DNA of 64,000 nucleotides. Origin: Xestospongia bergquistia. Its lineage: Eukaryota; Porifera; Demospongiae; Haplosclerida; Petrosiidae. The translations under genes were made by a program, and so were the position numbers. Positions 10,395-24,016 of this stretch are shown piece after piece. Each line of letters begins with the position of its first letter. Position 1 is the first letter of the stretch. Below the pieces are notes generated by a model, which saw only the letters and a list, made by a program, of their open reading frames with translations, searched no databases and was not told the DNA's origin. The stretch is from assembly GCA_963965975.1 (NCBI GenBank), contig OZ014411.1, forward strand, positions 8,619,501-8,683,500. The letters are read 5' to 3'.

Positions 10395-13247
10395 CTAATT
10401 CTGATTGAAACTGGAGACAGGTAATTGACCTTTTATTATTGCCAGGAGTTTAAGACGATGTAACTTCATTGATACCCCAAGCTCTTTGAAAACAGTGTCA
10501 TCCAATTCTAAAAGCAGAGAGCCATCAATTTGTTCTTCAACAAATCTCTCTTTGTACATTCCTAATCCCAACATATCTAAAACCTGGGCAACCTAAAGGG
10601 TTATTATGCATGTCATACCACAGTTATAAATATTACCTAACTTAAAACAAGGTGATTATAATGAATACATGTTATGAGAAAATACATATATCAGGCAACT
10701 ATGACATTATTAACTATTATTATGTATATATAATGGAAGTGAACATTATACAGCACTCTAAATGAGTCTGTTACCAGGCTAAATTAAAGCCATTCTAGTT
10801 TAAAATGGTTGATTCTGTATCCTTTACTAAGGTAGAAAATTAACTTAGATGTGGTGTGCAAACTGAGTCAAATATGTTTAGATCATATTAATTTACTAAT
10901 TAATTGATTTCTGTGTCTGTCAAATAGAACTTGCTTTTTTACAAGTAAGAGTTGACTAGAAAGTTATAAAGATTTGTGAGGGCTGTTTGCAAGTGAATTT
11001 CCTAAGTAAGAATGTTGTAGTAAAAATATATATTGCTTTAGCATGATTTTTTGAGTTGGCCTGTGCACACGCATGAAGTACAGTGTTGACAATGCACAAA
11101 GTCATGTCCTGCCAAGCCTGACTAATCAGACCTCTCCCTATGCATATATGTATGACTTGTAAACCAATAATAAAAGTTGTCCATTTTGTTTTGCTACTTT
11201 GACTACAAAAAATTGAGCACTGATCTGGAAAACCTGTAATCAATAGCAAGTTATAATACTTTTTGTTACAGTAACACACCAATCATTTACTTCAATTGAT
11301 GATCAGTTACTGGGGCTAGGAAATTTAAGACATTTTATTGATATTATGATGTATCCTATAACAATCAATATTAAGTTGCAAAATCATTCAATTTAATAAA
11401 GTAAATATTATATCATTTTGGTTAGTAATGTACTGTAGGATTGATTGTTCATGTGGTCAAGTGTTAGATATGATTTTGTTTGTATTCAGGAGAACTAAGA
11501 TGCTTGTCCAGGGCTGTTACTCTACAATAACTTTAATGAATTTGATAGTGATGGATACAACCAAAATGTCCATGAATTGGTTATACAACTAATTTATTTT
11601 AATAACGTACCAGTACTAAAATTAACTACTATATCAAATACCTCATCAACAGACAACTGCTCAAGAAATGTTTGGTTTTCTCTGAGAGCCGTAGCATTAT
11701 CTACAGTTCCCCTTTCATCATTGGGCTCATCTATTATAACACAATGTAATTAACTTTGAAGAAATATAGAATATAAAACAAACAAGAAACTTTTATCATT
11801 TAATATTACATAACATACCATTTATTATGTTCTCCAATTTTATTATGGAAGCAGTAAGTTTGTCAATACTATGTCTCATCTCTAACACCTCTTTTAATAA
11901 CTCTTCATTTATATCAGATATTGTTTTTGAAGTAGATTTAACATTTCTTTTAATGTCAGAAGAAACCTCAGCAGAGGCAGAGCAAGAATTGACACTTGTT
12001 GATGTTAATGGTATATACACATATTCTCCAACACAAGAAGTACATGTAATGTTTGCAGAAGACTGAATGTAAGAATAAGAATGGACGACTGGAATTATCT
12101 CCTTTGTTTCCTCTCTAGGTAGCAGATTCACTTGTTTTGGTCTGAAGGGTTTTGGTGGATAAAGGCTGCAACTGTTGTCATGACATGGGTGGGATAAAGA
12201 AGATAGATTATTAAGTCCGCTCAACAGTTCTTTCGGAGATTGTGGTACTTCTCCTCCTTGTGGAAACAATTCATGTTCACCTGTACTAATATTATGTACA
12301 CCAGTTCTCCATTCGTGCTCTGGAATTGACAATAAAATATCTTTTTGAAATATTTTAGCTACTGGGGAAACATCAGTAACAACTTCGGTTAAAACTGAGG
12401 GCTTGAGTATTTTTGCTAACTTCTGTGCACCTATACTCAATTGAATTTTCTTTTCTTCAGAGATTTGCATGATTCGAACATCAATAGGAACAGAACTTAT
12501 TATTTCCATAACTTCACTTGGAACTTCATCATAATTACATCTCTTAGTTGAAGCAATAATCGATTGAAGGACGTAATGGTCATTGATTACTCCAATTTCA
12601 TTTTTTAGCCATTTTTGAAATTTAGCATCTTCATGGCGGATGAAGACTTGAATAGGTAGCTTTATATATTGCAGTAATAATTTTAGATCAACAGCTATCA
12701 AAGATAGTTGAGTTGTGAAATGACCTTTACACGTCTCTTCAAGACAAACTAATGTGTTTGATTCAATGTTGATACAATTAAGCATCTTTCCCTTCCTATC
12801 TGACAAATCAATTCCTTTGATAAATAAAATTTGACCTTTCTCCAATGACTGAGATGAATCTTTTGAAGGTATCCAGTTTTTCCCTACACTAACAACAGAA
12901 GGTTGAGGAACAGCTTTAATCAAATCAGCCACAGTAGAAAAATAATATCCTTCTTTGGCCTTTTCAAGATTATTGTGAGGATTATAAAGAACACTTGCTT
13001 TCAATTGAGAAGTAACTGGAATGATATAATTATGTCGCGATAGCCTCACATTAACAACCTTTGCCTCCCTTTTAAAATAAATTTGAAGAGGTTGGTCATT
13101 TCTTAGTGATCCACAACAAACTCCGTAAATAGACTCGTTGACAGCAACTACCTGAGGTAGTTTAGTACCGTATCTTTCTAAAAAAACACTTAATGACATT
13201 GGAAAAGTGTCCGGTTCTTCATAAAAACCTTGAGAAGATAAAGCCAT
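10395..13247 (-). CDS. Gene C: CABIT-SAM adaptor protein (GAREM-like), 571 aa
   Basis: Minus-strand exons are 13247-11819, 11730-11642 and 10592-10395, phases 1 and 0, totalling 1716 bp. The start is the ATG at 13247 (MALSSQGFYEE); the frame opens upstream only through a TTG. CABIT covers about residues 15-275, with the shared core SVLYNPHNNLEKAKEGYY and the CKGHFTT signature. The proline region differs from A/B. It has lost PPIPPR and instead carries YPPKPFRPK, which still fits PxxPxR. A coiled coil near residues 440-476 precedes the SAM domain (VLDMLGLGMYKERF, LLLELDD, LHRLKLLAII). SAM lacks one residue between helices (FKELGV against LKEDLGI in B). Role inferred as for B. The last intron is about 1.05 kb with no gene. 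Confidence 0.87.
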
Positions 13248-15657
13248 TGTGGGTTGGCATAACAACGCCCAAGCCAGACGACGTATTTCAATTAGTTATT
13301 AGTATCGTTCGATATAGCTATAGTTGTAGGTATTAGTAGGGGTCAATCATTACACGTGCATGTAAGTGTACGAGTACTTGCAAGAAACTACAAAGAAACA
13401 GATCTCCCTTTTAAGCTTCTAAAGCCAGAAAAGCGGCAGGAAGGAATTGATGATACAAACAGCAATGCTCACAGTGAGGGAAGAACAAGAGTAGGAATAC
13501 AAGATAATTGTTCTTCAATGGCTGAGAATGAATTTACAACGTTGACTTAAAGTAAGTAAATGATCAGTATAGCGTGAATTCCACTGTGAACAAAAGTGAC
13601 TCTTTAAATTAAAGAGTGATTTTGATATTATCTGTGAAACTATTTCCTATCCTTTAAATAAACCTCACCAGATAACATGTGAGGATACTTTATTGAAAAC
13701 AAAGTCAATTCAGGGGTAACAAGGGAAGTATGTCCAAGGTAGTTATTTTAAAGAACATCCATGACTCACACTCTGCACCAGTTTTCAAAATTATTATCCT
13801 TTTATTTTTCCGCTGCTACCAGACAAAAATTATGATGCTGTTAACTTCACTTCTACTTTTATAAATATACATACTTCTAATTTTTCTCTACCTCATATCA
13901 GCATTATATTGAACATTGGAAATCTTTTTTCATTGATCATGAAGTTGTACTTCTATTTCTTAGTTAAAATTTCTTTATTTCTCTTTGTCTTTATTAGCCA
14001 TAACTATACGTTTAGTGTTGTTTCTATTTCCCATGCACTCAAGCATCCTTAAAACAATATTAGGGTCACACACATATATATTATATATATAGTCCATCAT
14101 AGCAACAATTTAACTCTAACTGGTATACAATTCATATCGTTGTACAACATACTTTTTGTCTGCATGGTGTAGTCTACATACACACAAGAAATACATCATT
14201 AAAGAAACGAAGATATTGATATGTGTAACATAAAGATGAGTACTAATAAAAAAATGTTTAAATCTGTACTGAGACAAGGACAATCCACAGAATGCATCAT
14301 TAACAAGATTATAGAACATAAAAATGATAACATAATATTCCTCCTATAATTGCTCTTTAGTTGCTATTGTAATTGTAATTGCTTTTTCATTTGTAATGTT
14401 TCCAGTGTCACATCCTAAAGTGGAGACATCATAATAATATCACATATATAATATATAATATAATATGATACATAATATATTATATTATATATTGTAATGT
14501 ATATTATATAATATATAATAATGTTATGTACTCCTCCAAAGCTCCAGACCATTCTCTATGCATGCATGCATAAGCTTGTTCAAAAAACCAAGCTAAGTAC
14601 CATATACATTGTACACTTCCTTTTCACATGCCATTTCATGATGTGTAGTATGCCTTTATGTTATACACAAAATAAAATAAAATTATGGCAATCACATGAC
14701 CTTGACAGTTATGATAATGATAACATTCCTACTACACAGCTAGTACTAGCACACTTGAGTGGTATCATGATGATAAGTGTACTTTTGAAGTTTCTTCTAT
14801 GTAGTTAGTTAGCTTGCTTTTAGCTTTTTTTTCTCTCTGCTACTTCTTCAATATTCATAATTTTGAAGCTATAAGAAATATGAGAAATTTTTATGATTCA
14901 AAAAATTGCACAATGATTTTCTAAAATAAACTTGTTTGTTATTTAAAATGCTACCAACCTTATTTTCAACAAATGCCTGCTTTTAGTTCATCACAATCAA
15001 AGTCTCCACCCCAGCACATGAATTGACTTACCAAATTACATTCCATTTCATTAAATGAAACCATAAAGGGCTACTATGTAGTACTACAACGTTTACTTTA
15101 CTGTTATCTTTAAGGCTATGAATATGACTCTGCCAGAAAAGTTCTCACTCTTGTCTCAGTTAATGATTTGCCAATATACTATACTTGCATATCTGTATAC
15201 AAAAATATATAATATATCATATTTTTAAAATACATTCTCTACAGGATTTTAACCCACTCTACCACTATCACAGTCAATGTTATACTGCCATTTTGGACAT
15301 AATAATTATCATTAATAGAGACACAAATTTTTGGGAAATTCTTGTACATTGGGCGTATTGCATCTTGTATTAAGATGAATGCATTTTCTAAATCGTATAT
15401 ATATATATATATATAATAAGCCAATTACATGCATGTCATACATAACGTTTTTTGAGAATCTAAACACTGAAGTATTAAATTGTTATTAGCAAAATATAAC
15501 TACTCTGATAATTTATTGCAGAAATTATTTTAATCTGCAAATTCATCAATTATATAAATGTCAACGTCACAATAGTCAAACAATTATTCAATATTAATTT
15601 ACTATTTACATGTATGAACAGGTAATAAATTATTAATCAATTACATCAACAACTAAA
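13248..15657. other. C-D spacer, no convincing gene
   Basis: The 2.4-kb AT-rich spacer shows no family relic I can recognise. An open frame at 13356-13550 (64 codons, plus strand) lies just upstream of gene C in divergent orientation. It resembles nothing I know and is followed by aaagtaagtaaa, a possible donor; I do not call it a gene. A highly self-complementary AT block occupies about 14440-14525 and a (TA)n run 15395-15416. Confidence 0.5.
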
Positions 15658-17443
15658 TTAATGCTGATTGAACTTTGAGACAGATATTCGACCATTAATA
15701 ACTGCTAACAGTTTTACTCGATGTAACTTCATTGATATTCCAAGCTCCTCTTCAAGAATAGAATCATCCAATTCCAACAGTAGAGGACCATTAATGCATT
15801 CTTGGGTAAATTTCTCTTTGTACATTCCCAATCCCATCCTTGACAAAAGCTGAACAACCTATTATTGTATATAAAATAAATAAAAATTCATGAAAAGAAC
15901 AATACCTCATCAACTGACATTCGATTCAACAAAGCTTTGTTTTCTTTGAGATTGACACCTTCGTTTCTTTTTACTTGATTATGTTTCACTACAAAAAGTA
16001 ATAGCAAACATGGACATAATAGTTGCTTCAGGTGTGTTTCCTACCATTCAAAGCATTCTGTAACTCATGAAGACGAATAGTGAGTTGAAAATTGATTTCT
16101 CTTAATTCAGTTAACTGTTTAAGAAGTTCATTTTCAGTTGATATTGTCTCTGAAGATGTGATATAAGGACCAGTTGTAGCACTATAAAACCGACCATAAT
16201 CATACCAAGAGTCATCTGTGTTAGAGGTATATCCAGCTATTGTTTTGATTTGTCTAGGTGGAATTAATGGAGGTTTGTCTATGGAGTTATCACAAGATAG
16301 TCGACGAAATGGAACAAGAGGAGAAATCTTATGTTCAGTACATGGGTTTGTTGAAGGAGGCAACGTTAATTGTCTCCTTTGTGGTAACACATCATATTCA
16401 GCAAACTCAGCTGAAGGGAGTGGTCTTGTCCATGATATGGACATTTCATAATCTTGTGGCTCATGTTCAGTTGTAAAAAGCAATTTTTGACACATATCAA
16501 TATCATGTACATCACGTCTCCACATTTCCTCTTGTACAAACTTTAAAATTTCTTCCTGAAATAAATCAGGACAAAGACTTGTAACAACTTCAGTGAGAAG
16601 AGATGGATTGACCATATTTGCTAGTTTCTGTGACTGTAACATTAATTTTACTTTGTTTTCTTCAGATATTTGCATGATTTTGACATAAATTGGTACGGAA
16701 GATAAAATCTCTAAAACATTACTTAGGTCGTCTCCTTTATATTGATTTCCTTTCACTACAATAATAGATTGAAGTAAGGACTGTTTACCAATATATCCAG
16801 TTTCATTTTGGAACCACCTTTTAGCATTTTTCCCATCATCATTGAAAGATACTAGTAAAGGTAATTGAAGGTGCTCCACTAGTAGATGGAGGTTGACAGC
16901 TATTGAAGCTGGTTGTGTCGTAAAATGACCCATACATGTATCCTCAAGACGGATTGATGTATTTGACTCTGCATCAATACAAATAAGACTCTTTCCCTTT
17001 CTAATTGGTGAGATGACAATTAAGATTTGACCTTTTTGCAACGAGACTGATCGGTTCTTCAGAGACATCCAGTTTTTCCCTACACTAACAACAGAAGGTT
17101 GAGGAACAGCTTTAATCAAATCAGCCACAGTAGCAAAATTATATCCTTCTTTGGCCTTTTCAAGATTATTGTGAGGATTATAAAGAACACTTGCTTTCAA
17201 TTGGGAATTAACTGGTACAACATAGTTACGTGATGAAAGATTCACATCGACAACTTTTGTTTCTTTCTTAAAATACACTTGAAGATGCTGGCCTTCTAAT
17301 GATCCCTCATCAATTTGGTAAATAGATTCAGCTACAGTCACTACCTGAGGTAGTTGGGTTCCATATAGATCCACAAAAGTACTTAAAGAAATCGAAAGAT
17401 CGTCTATTTCTTCGTAAAACCTTTCTTTTGAGGACAGAGCCAT
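15658..17443 (-). CDS. Gene D: CABIT-SAM adaptor protein (GAREM-like), 560 aa
   Basis: Minus-strand exons are 17443-16045, 15988-15906 and 15858-15658, phases 1 and 0, totalling 1683 bp. The start MALSSKERFYEE aligns with sisters. CABIT spans about residues 15-265; the signature reads CMGHFTT, and the segment before it is shorter than in A-C (IVISPIRKGKSLICID). The proline/tyrosine region has YDVLPQ, PPLIPPRQ (PxxPxR) and several Tyr-rich stretches (YDYGRFY). A coiled coil (LLKQLTELREINFQL) spans the exon 1 end and linker. SAM (about 494-560) reads LLSRMGLGMYKEKF, LLLELDDS, LHRVKLLAVINGR. The introns are the shortest in the array (56 and 47 bp). Role inferred from family only. Confidence 0.88.
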
Positions 17444-18430
17444 TGTTCTATTGTCTGATGTTGATCGTCAGTCTTGGGCCAGTCTGTTAAGATAAAGTAT
17501 TGATAGCTATAGCCCTAAGGACATCCTTGTAAAATCAATTTCATGTCGTTAATGAGATACTTAATTACTAGTTATTAAGTCAGCCATATTGGAAATCAAA
17601 TTAGTAGAAGATTTCGATTTTCTTTTCTTGGCTAAGCAAATACTTCATAGAAGCTCTTTATAGAGTTATTGCTACACCTGTAAGCAAGCACGCTAAGTGA
17701 GCGGTATGGCTAAACTGATACGTAAATTACTTAATTCGCAGGATAGATTATTAAACAGTAAGTATGCGTTTTTACGGCTTCGCTAAGTTGATGCCACGCA
17801 GTTAAGGCTAATTATTTCCGGTATATATAGTAACAATTGCATGGTCATATTGTTTATCAACATTGTAAGCTGTCATAAACCGTAGTGAATATGTTAATAT
17901 AATATAACTAACACAACACAAGCAGCTAGTGTTATTTGGTTAGCATCAATCATTGTACTCATTATATAATACACTTTTTGATCTATAATCCAATACTTAT
18001 GCAGTTAGCGTGTGATTGATGATTGTATTGGTCCAATTTGTCAGAAGGCTGTCAACAAATCCATTCTAAATACTTTCTCCCAACTTCTTTTTTATTAAAA
18101 CCAAAATGTTCATTCACTTTTTGTCACAGGGCATCTTATCAATGCTTCATAGATTCTGGAGTTCAAAAACAATTGTACAACACTAGCGGCATTCATTGTG
18201 GTAAGCCTTTGGTTGATCCTTCCACCATAGAACTTCCTACATTTATCTCAGCAGATACTCGCCAGATACCTCCAACAGGAAATGTGAACACATTGATAGA
18301 AAATACTAACTCATCTGAATGTGATACTGTAGACACAGAGAAACAACTTATCAACATTGCCTCATAAGCAGTTGATAGGCTATTACTGAACAGATATGTA
18401 TGTTTTATGGAAAAAAAATTGTTGCATGCT
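17444..18430. other. Upstream region of gene D and unrecognised sequence
   Basis: A plus-strand open frame at 18023-18367 (114 codons) contains a CHRASYQCF start and a Ser/Thr-rich tail. I cannot relate it to a known domain, and it adjoins retroelement debris, so it may belong to that. The 500 bp next to gene D shows no TATA box I trust. Confidence 0.35.
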
Positions 18431-20460
18431 GCCATTTTTAATCAAATCATGACTCAAACAATCTTTATCTGTTACCCATATTCCACAAAGTGCTCAATGT
18501 CTCTGGGCTCAGAGGTATATTGACCATGCAATGAGCTTAAATTGGCTCATATTGGTTGTATCTGGGGGGTAATCTGACTCATGCTTCTAACAAAGTGTGT
18601 GCTACAACTGGCTCCCTGTGAAGGTAACATTATCAGACCCTTTCATACTCATCTATACTCAAGCGATTACAATGTTGAAAAGAGGAGGAATGAAATTTGG
18701 CAGTTTTTAAATCCAAATTCACTCCCAATAACTTGGACTACACAAGCTTTAACATCAAACAAACTAAATACTTTGATAGTAAAGGTCAATTTGTTAGAGC
18801 CATCCAACAGCTGTGTTTTAGTGGAGTAGCTACTCTAAATAATGAAATGGTTCTCTCAGATTTGCAGAGATGACACCATTGAAGCTCAACACCAATTATA
18901 ATTGACAATTTTCCAACATCATTAACTGTCCATGACTCCAGATTTACTCAGATCTTTTCTAAAGAAATTGCTCAAAATTTCTAAGTAAGTCTGCATCTAT
19001 CTAATCATGAGCACAACAGCACAATAATTCTTTCTAGAGCTAACTAAGTGCTTGAATCTATTACTATCTTGCACAGCTCCTCATCTCCTGGAAGTATGGA
19101 TGTTGGAGCTCCACTTACAGCCTTAAACAAGATAAATGCCAGTTGAATTAGATTGACTGGTGAGGCACCACTGTTGCACTATAATTAAGCCCAAATTACA
19201 AAGACCTCCTTCTCCCCTATACTCAAGTTGGAGTAAGTAAGTATATAGAAGCTGTGTTTCACACAGCCAGACTTGTAATAAAGTATTTAATCCATTTGTA
19301 TGACATGTGCACTTTAAAGACAGACTTTATAAATACCTTCAACTAATGTAACTGTTCAACTTCCTTTGAGGAAGTCTCCAAAACATTACCTGATATCTAT
19401 GGTTGTGTCTATTGGTGCTATTGTTTCCCATAAGAACTATGTTTTGGTGAAATAGACTTCTTTCCACAGTTGGCCCCCAATGGAGTGATCGCTCCTCTTT
19501 TTACTAACATTGAACCGCTATAGTCAATAGATACACATGCATTTGATGTTGTCTTACAGTTATGATATTTGGATGATGGAATAATATCGGGCACTCGATT
19601 GGAATTATCCAACTTTTACAATTAAATTGTTTTCTTGGGCTTGATTTACACGTAAATCCTAAAAAAATTGAACTCTAATGGCAATCAAGTGTTTCTACCT
19701 TTCCAGATTTTGCTCTGATATCGTTTGCCTACAAGGGGCATATCATTTCTTGTCACTGGAATTGTTTATGTCATGGATGTAATAATTTCTAAAGCTATTC
19801 AAATCCTAGACTTTATTTTGAATTCACTGATAGAATTACATCTGCTCCAAAGTTGTATGATCCATTTTACTTTGTACTGTATCAATATACAGGATATGTC
19901 TTGTCCAATGCAGTAGATTTTACATTTCACCTTGAGCTGTATAATTCACTACTTCCTGTTACATTATCCTAATACAAGTCATACTACCTTGTAGATTGGG
20001 TATTCTGGACCTGAGGGAGGCTAGTAAAACAGCTTCAGCTACTTATATATCTAGCTGTTCTCAATTAATTTTGCCACTTATTTCTAAAAATCACCCCAAA
20101 CTCTGTATCCTTTACAATTGTCTCAGGGGAATAAATTCCCACTAGAAGTCTCCATAATGTACCAATAGAGGTTGCACCTGACAATTCTATTTTCCAGGCA
20201 CCATCCAAACCCAACTTGACTATATTTCTGCTTTTCTTCACTTATATCAAAGTTGGATATAAGGAACGTTTAGCTCTGTTAGAATCCAAAGAAACAAGCA
20301 CATGGCTGAAAGCTACTCCTATACCACCTATTGCTCTGTCAATCCCTGGACCTGAGCTGTCAATGAGTGTCTGTGTATGGCTTGGCATTCTTATAATTAC
20401 ATCAACAACAGTGCTTTCCTGTGTCCCTTATATATGGATCCATATAGGGATTATTTAATT
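18431..20460 (+). pseudogene. Degenerate retroelement with reverse transcriptase and C-terminal remnants
   Basis: In the plus strand an interrupted frame carries YLDDGIISG at 19566-19592, the RT catalytic motif, followed shortly by LGLDLHVNPKKIEL. Further on, the open stretch 20216-20458 encodes ERLALLESKETSTWLKATP, which resembles the domain found after RT in some animal retroelements. Many stops and frame changes separate these parts, so it is dead. The 5' portion (18431-19300) is too decayed to assign. It seems to be a different copy from the minus-strand RT at 3215-4255, perhaps of the same broad class. Confidence 0.55.
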
Positions 20461-20739
20461 GAATGTGCCAGAAGACGCTACTGTATCAGGTGACATAGTG
20501 CTTTGAGAGGTGTTGTTTTGTGCTTTAAAGTAAGATAGCCCTAATGTTAGAATGGAACAAAGAAGAGTCAATGGTGACTCCAAGAGAAGACCAGAAGACA
20601 TTTTTCAACTAGATGTTTGCCATTGCAAACCAACATACTTCGACATATCAATCTAGAACACTACATCAATCAAGACTAAAACCTTTTTTAGCCAAACTGA
20701 CTGTTCAAATTTCAATAATTTTTTTCTTATGTACATCAG

Positions 20740-20822
20740 GCAACCTACCTTTTTGATATCATTATAAAAATAAGAGTTACTGTTGTTGAACCCATATTTT
20801 AATAATTGATAGTTTGAGGAAT
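20740..20822. repeat. Direct repeat, partner at 21768-21855
   Basis: Both copies contain cctacctttttgatatcA followed by taaaaataagagt and an attttaataattg block. They differ by a few bases. The two copies are about 1 kb apart, and the CABIT relic follows the first. Confidence 0.6.
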
Positions 20823-20890
20823 TTTGCTAGTCTCTGTGACTCTGCAGTCAGCTTCTTTCTATTTTTTCCACATTGCGAGAATTTATCTTG
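20822..20890 (-). pseudogene. Relic of a CABIT-gene main exon
   Basis: The stretch ttttgctagtctctgtgact and what follows (gcagcttctttctat-like) closely matches gene E at 23022-23080, the end of its CABIT domain (SQRLAKVL and EEDRKKLLVE region). It is in the same orientation as D and E. Neighbouring sequence is not alignable by eye and has stops, so this is a surviving scrap of a lost array member. Confidence 0.6.
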
Positions 20891-22115
20891 TACACAAAGG
20901 TGAAATTCAGTCTAATTGTAAAGAGTTTTAATGAAACTCAGGAACTGATCAAAGACTAGTGAAAATAGTAAGACTCATCATTATACTACAGATAATCCAG
21001 TGGGCAGTTATCCTATACTCAAGTACAACAGTGCAAAGATCAAAGACATTATGTAATTACACAGTCAAATTCATCACTAATGTGTACCCATCAAGACCAT
21101 CTACAGCAGAACACCATCTGCCTATTAAGAATTGTCCATCTATCAGGGATCCCCCTCCATATATAACACCCAACAGATTTTCCATTACTCACTAACAGCT
21201 CTTTGCATGCAGTTCCTCTATTGATTATTTATCCCTCATTAACAGTACCAAAAATCCCTCCAAGCTTATCAAGAATCTCTGTATATCTAGTAAGGATCAC
21301 CCTTTACTCGTGATGGACCTCTCTCTACCAATTAACCACCAATCAAATGAGTGACCGACTCCTACCAACACATCTATATCTTACCACACCACCTCTTTTG
21401 ATTACTATCAGCCTATCAACACGTCCTCTTTACTTCCAAATTAATGCTCTTGACAAACAATAGTAAGTCCATATAAGGCATGTTTACATTTATGTTGTTG
21501 TTTATTTATCAACCTAATGCAATGTAATAAATAACTACACAATGTTTACCTTTTTATCTTACCTATACACTTTCAAAGTAACAATTAGGCAATCTGCACA
21601 TTACTATAGAGCATGTCACTAACAGGCATGTTGAGAGCTTATTGTTAGCCCTGGGACAAACTATAGCCAGGGGTCCTACTACAAGACTGTACTACTGTTA
21701 CTCCAAAGAATAAATGTATATCTGGCAGCCATTGTGACTGCTAAAAATTCCATAACATTATTCTTATGTACACCGGCCATGGGTGACCTACCTTTTTGAT
21801 ATCAATATAAAAATAAGAGTCGCTATAGGCAAGCACTCATTTTAATAATTGTCATCAAAATTAATGTAGGAGAGTCATAACTTAGACAATGGTTAAATAT
21901 ATAATATAATACATATGTCTATAAATGCCTCTATGTCAAGCTCAAAAGACTGAATTTTTGGAGCATCACTGCGATGTTTGTTGTTATAGATAAAATGGCT
22001 TTTAATGGAACTGAAACTATATATATTCAATAATTAAGAACATACAGCGTATATTACCTTAACCATTTTAAGGCATAGCTAAATTGAATAGAATGCCTCA
22101 AACCTAAATTTATTT
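20891..22115. other. D-E spacer, remainder
   Basis: No convincing gene is present. The second copy of the 85-bp direct repeat lies at about 21768-21855. Short open frames (for example 20959-21195) show no domain I recognise. Confidence 0.4.
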
Positions 22116-23862
22116 CTAAATAAAGTTGGAGACAGGTTGGCGACCATTAATAATTGCCATGATTCTAATGCGATGTAGCTTTGTGGACATCTCAAGCTCA
22201 CTTTCAAGAACATATTCATCTAATTCCAGCAACAAAAAACCATCAACTTTTTCTTCCATGAATTTCCTTTTGTACTTTTCTAATCCCATTTTCTCCAAAA
22301 CCTGAGTAACCTAATATTAAGATTAACATATCACTTACTATGCATAAAATTAAACATTACCTCTACAACTGACAGTCTTTTCAAATATGTTCTGTTTTCT
22401 TCATAATGTGCACCTTTATTTATCTTTTCTTGACTAGGTTTTTCTATATAGGGACAGTAAACATTATATATATGCACATGCAAACAAAATTGATTTAATA
22501 ACATCCATATCTGAAAAAATTCATGTGTAATATTTTACCTTTTATAGCATTCTCTAAACTTTGAAGACGTGCAGTTAGTTGAGTAATACTCTCTTGCATA
22601 TTTTTTAGTAGCAATTCATTTTCAGCTAGTTCTTGCTTGCCAGATTCATGATCATTATCTCTAGTAGGAGTTGGAAACTCATAACATTCATAACAAGGAT
22701 TGTCTGTAGTAGAGATCTCTTGTTGCTGCTTTGGTTTCGGTGGTACTGGTGGATAATTAGATATAGCTCTGTCAAAAGATGGAAAATGTGGAGACATGGT
22801 GTTCACAGTAGGTCCTTTAGTTAGAGTTTGTTTTCTTAAATATTTAGGTGACTCAGGTGGGGGTGGAGGCTTTTTCTTTTTTGGCACTGCTTCATTTATA
22901 TTTTGTACATCATTTCTCCACTCTTTTTCTGGTATAGATTTAAAAATTCCTTCTAGAAATGAGTTCATTGTTAGGGAAACATCAGCGACAACTTGATTAA
23001 GAAGTGATGGTTTAAGTACTTTTGCTAGTCTCTGTGACTCTACAAGCAGCTTCTTTCTATCTTCTTCAGAAACTTGTACAATTTTAACATTAATTGGTAA
23101 GGTTGTGACAATCTCCAAAGTTTCTCTTGGAATGTCATCATATTGATTCCTTTTTGAAAACCTTGGTACTGCAATAATTGATTGAAGTAAGAATTGTTTG
23201 GTGATACTTCCAACTTCGTTTTGGAACCAAGCATTATTACCTTTTGTGTCATCATGATGAAAGAATAGTTGAATTGGTAATTCCAAGTGTTCCACCAGCA
23301 GTCGTATATCAATAGCTATCAAAGCCGGTTGTGTTGTAAAATGACCTTTACATGTATTTTCAAGATAAACTGGTGTATTTGAGTCTGTATCAACACAACT
23401 AAGCATCTTTCCTTTCCTATTAAATGAATCTACTCCTTTTACAATTAAGATTTGACCTTTCTGCAATGACAAAGTTGAGTCCTTTGAAGATGTCCAGTTT
23501 TTCCCTACACTAACAACAGAAGGTTGAGGAACAGCTTTAATCAAATCAGCCACAGTAGCAAAATAATATCCTTCTTTGGCCTTTTCAAGATTATTGTGAG
23601 GATTATAAAGAACACTTGCTTTCAATTGGGAACAGACCGGAACTACGTAGTTACGAGGTGAAAGCATCAGATTCACAACTTTGGTTTCTTTCTTAAAGTA
23701 AACTTTGAGATGCTGGCCTTCAGATAATGACCCACCACAATCTCCATATGTCGATTCATTGACAGCTACAACTTGAGGTAGTTTGGAGCCAAACCTTTCT
23801 ACAAAAGTAAGTAAAGGCATTACAAGAAGATCGGGGTCTTCATAAAACTGCTCATCGGCCAT
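22116..23862 (-). CDS. Gene E: CABIT-SAM adaptor protein (GAREM-like), 533 aa
   Basis: Minus-strand exons are 23862-22539, 22443-22361 and 22310-22116, phases 1 and 0, totalling 1602 bp. The start ATG at 23862 gives MADEQFYEDPD. CABIT covers about residues 12-265, with the shared core and CKGHFTT signature. The proline region holds PPPPPESPK and YPPVPPKPK (PxxPxK). A coiled coil follows (LLLKNMQESITQLTARLQSL), then SAM (VTQVLEKMGLEKYKRKF, LLLELDEY, LHRIRIMAIINGR). It is the closest relative of F, which lies 3.7 kb away on the other strand, and the two share a proximal promoter motif. Role inferred from family. Confidence 0.88.
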
Positions 23863-23873
23863 TTCGTTTACTT

Positions 23874-23902
23874 TTGGGCGAGACTATAGAATAGCCCCAC
23901 CT
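23874..23902 (-). promoter_or_regulatory. Proximal motif shared with gene F promoter
   Basis: Read on the minus strand this is ggtggggct, 10 other bases, then tctcgcccaa, ending about 12 bp before the ATG of E. Gene F has ggtggggct...actcgcccaa in the same order and orientation just before its ATG. Function is unknown. Confidence 0.45.
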
Positions 23903-23940
23903 TTTGCAAGCCTGTTTCCATAGTTATTTGTTTATATTCC

Positions 23941-23992
23941 GGGGGAATGTAAGATTGACCACACATTTATTATAATGAAATTCATATGATAG
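23941..23992. repeat. Direct repeat, partner at 24419-24471
   Basis: Both copies read gggaatgtaagattgacca and then catttattataat and attcatatgatag, with two to three differences. They flank the TA microsatellite and the MITE at 24103-24240. Confidence 0.75.
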
Positions 23993-24015
23993 GTCATTGT
24001 ACTAGGCGAGATTAT

Positions 24016-24016
<1 letters not shown>

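Noticed and set aside
10956..11282. 108-codon minus-strand open frame
   Set aside because: It lies inside the last intron of gene C in sense direction, shows no domain and no usable splice phase, and looks like intron or repeat sequence.
13356..13550. 64-codon open frame upstream of gene C
   Set aside because: Real ATG and a possible donor after it, but no similarity I recognise and no second exon found. Recorded in the spacer entry only.
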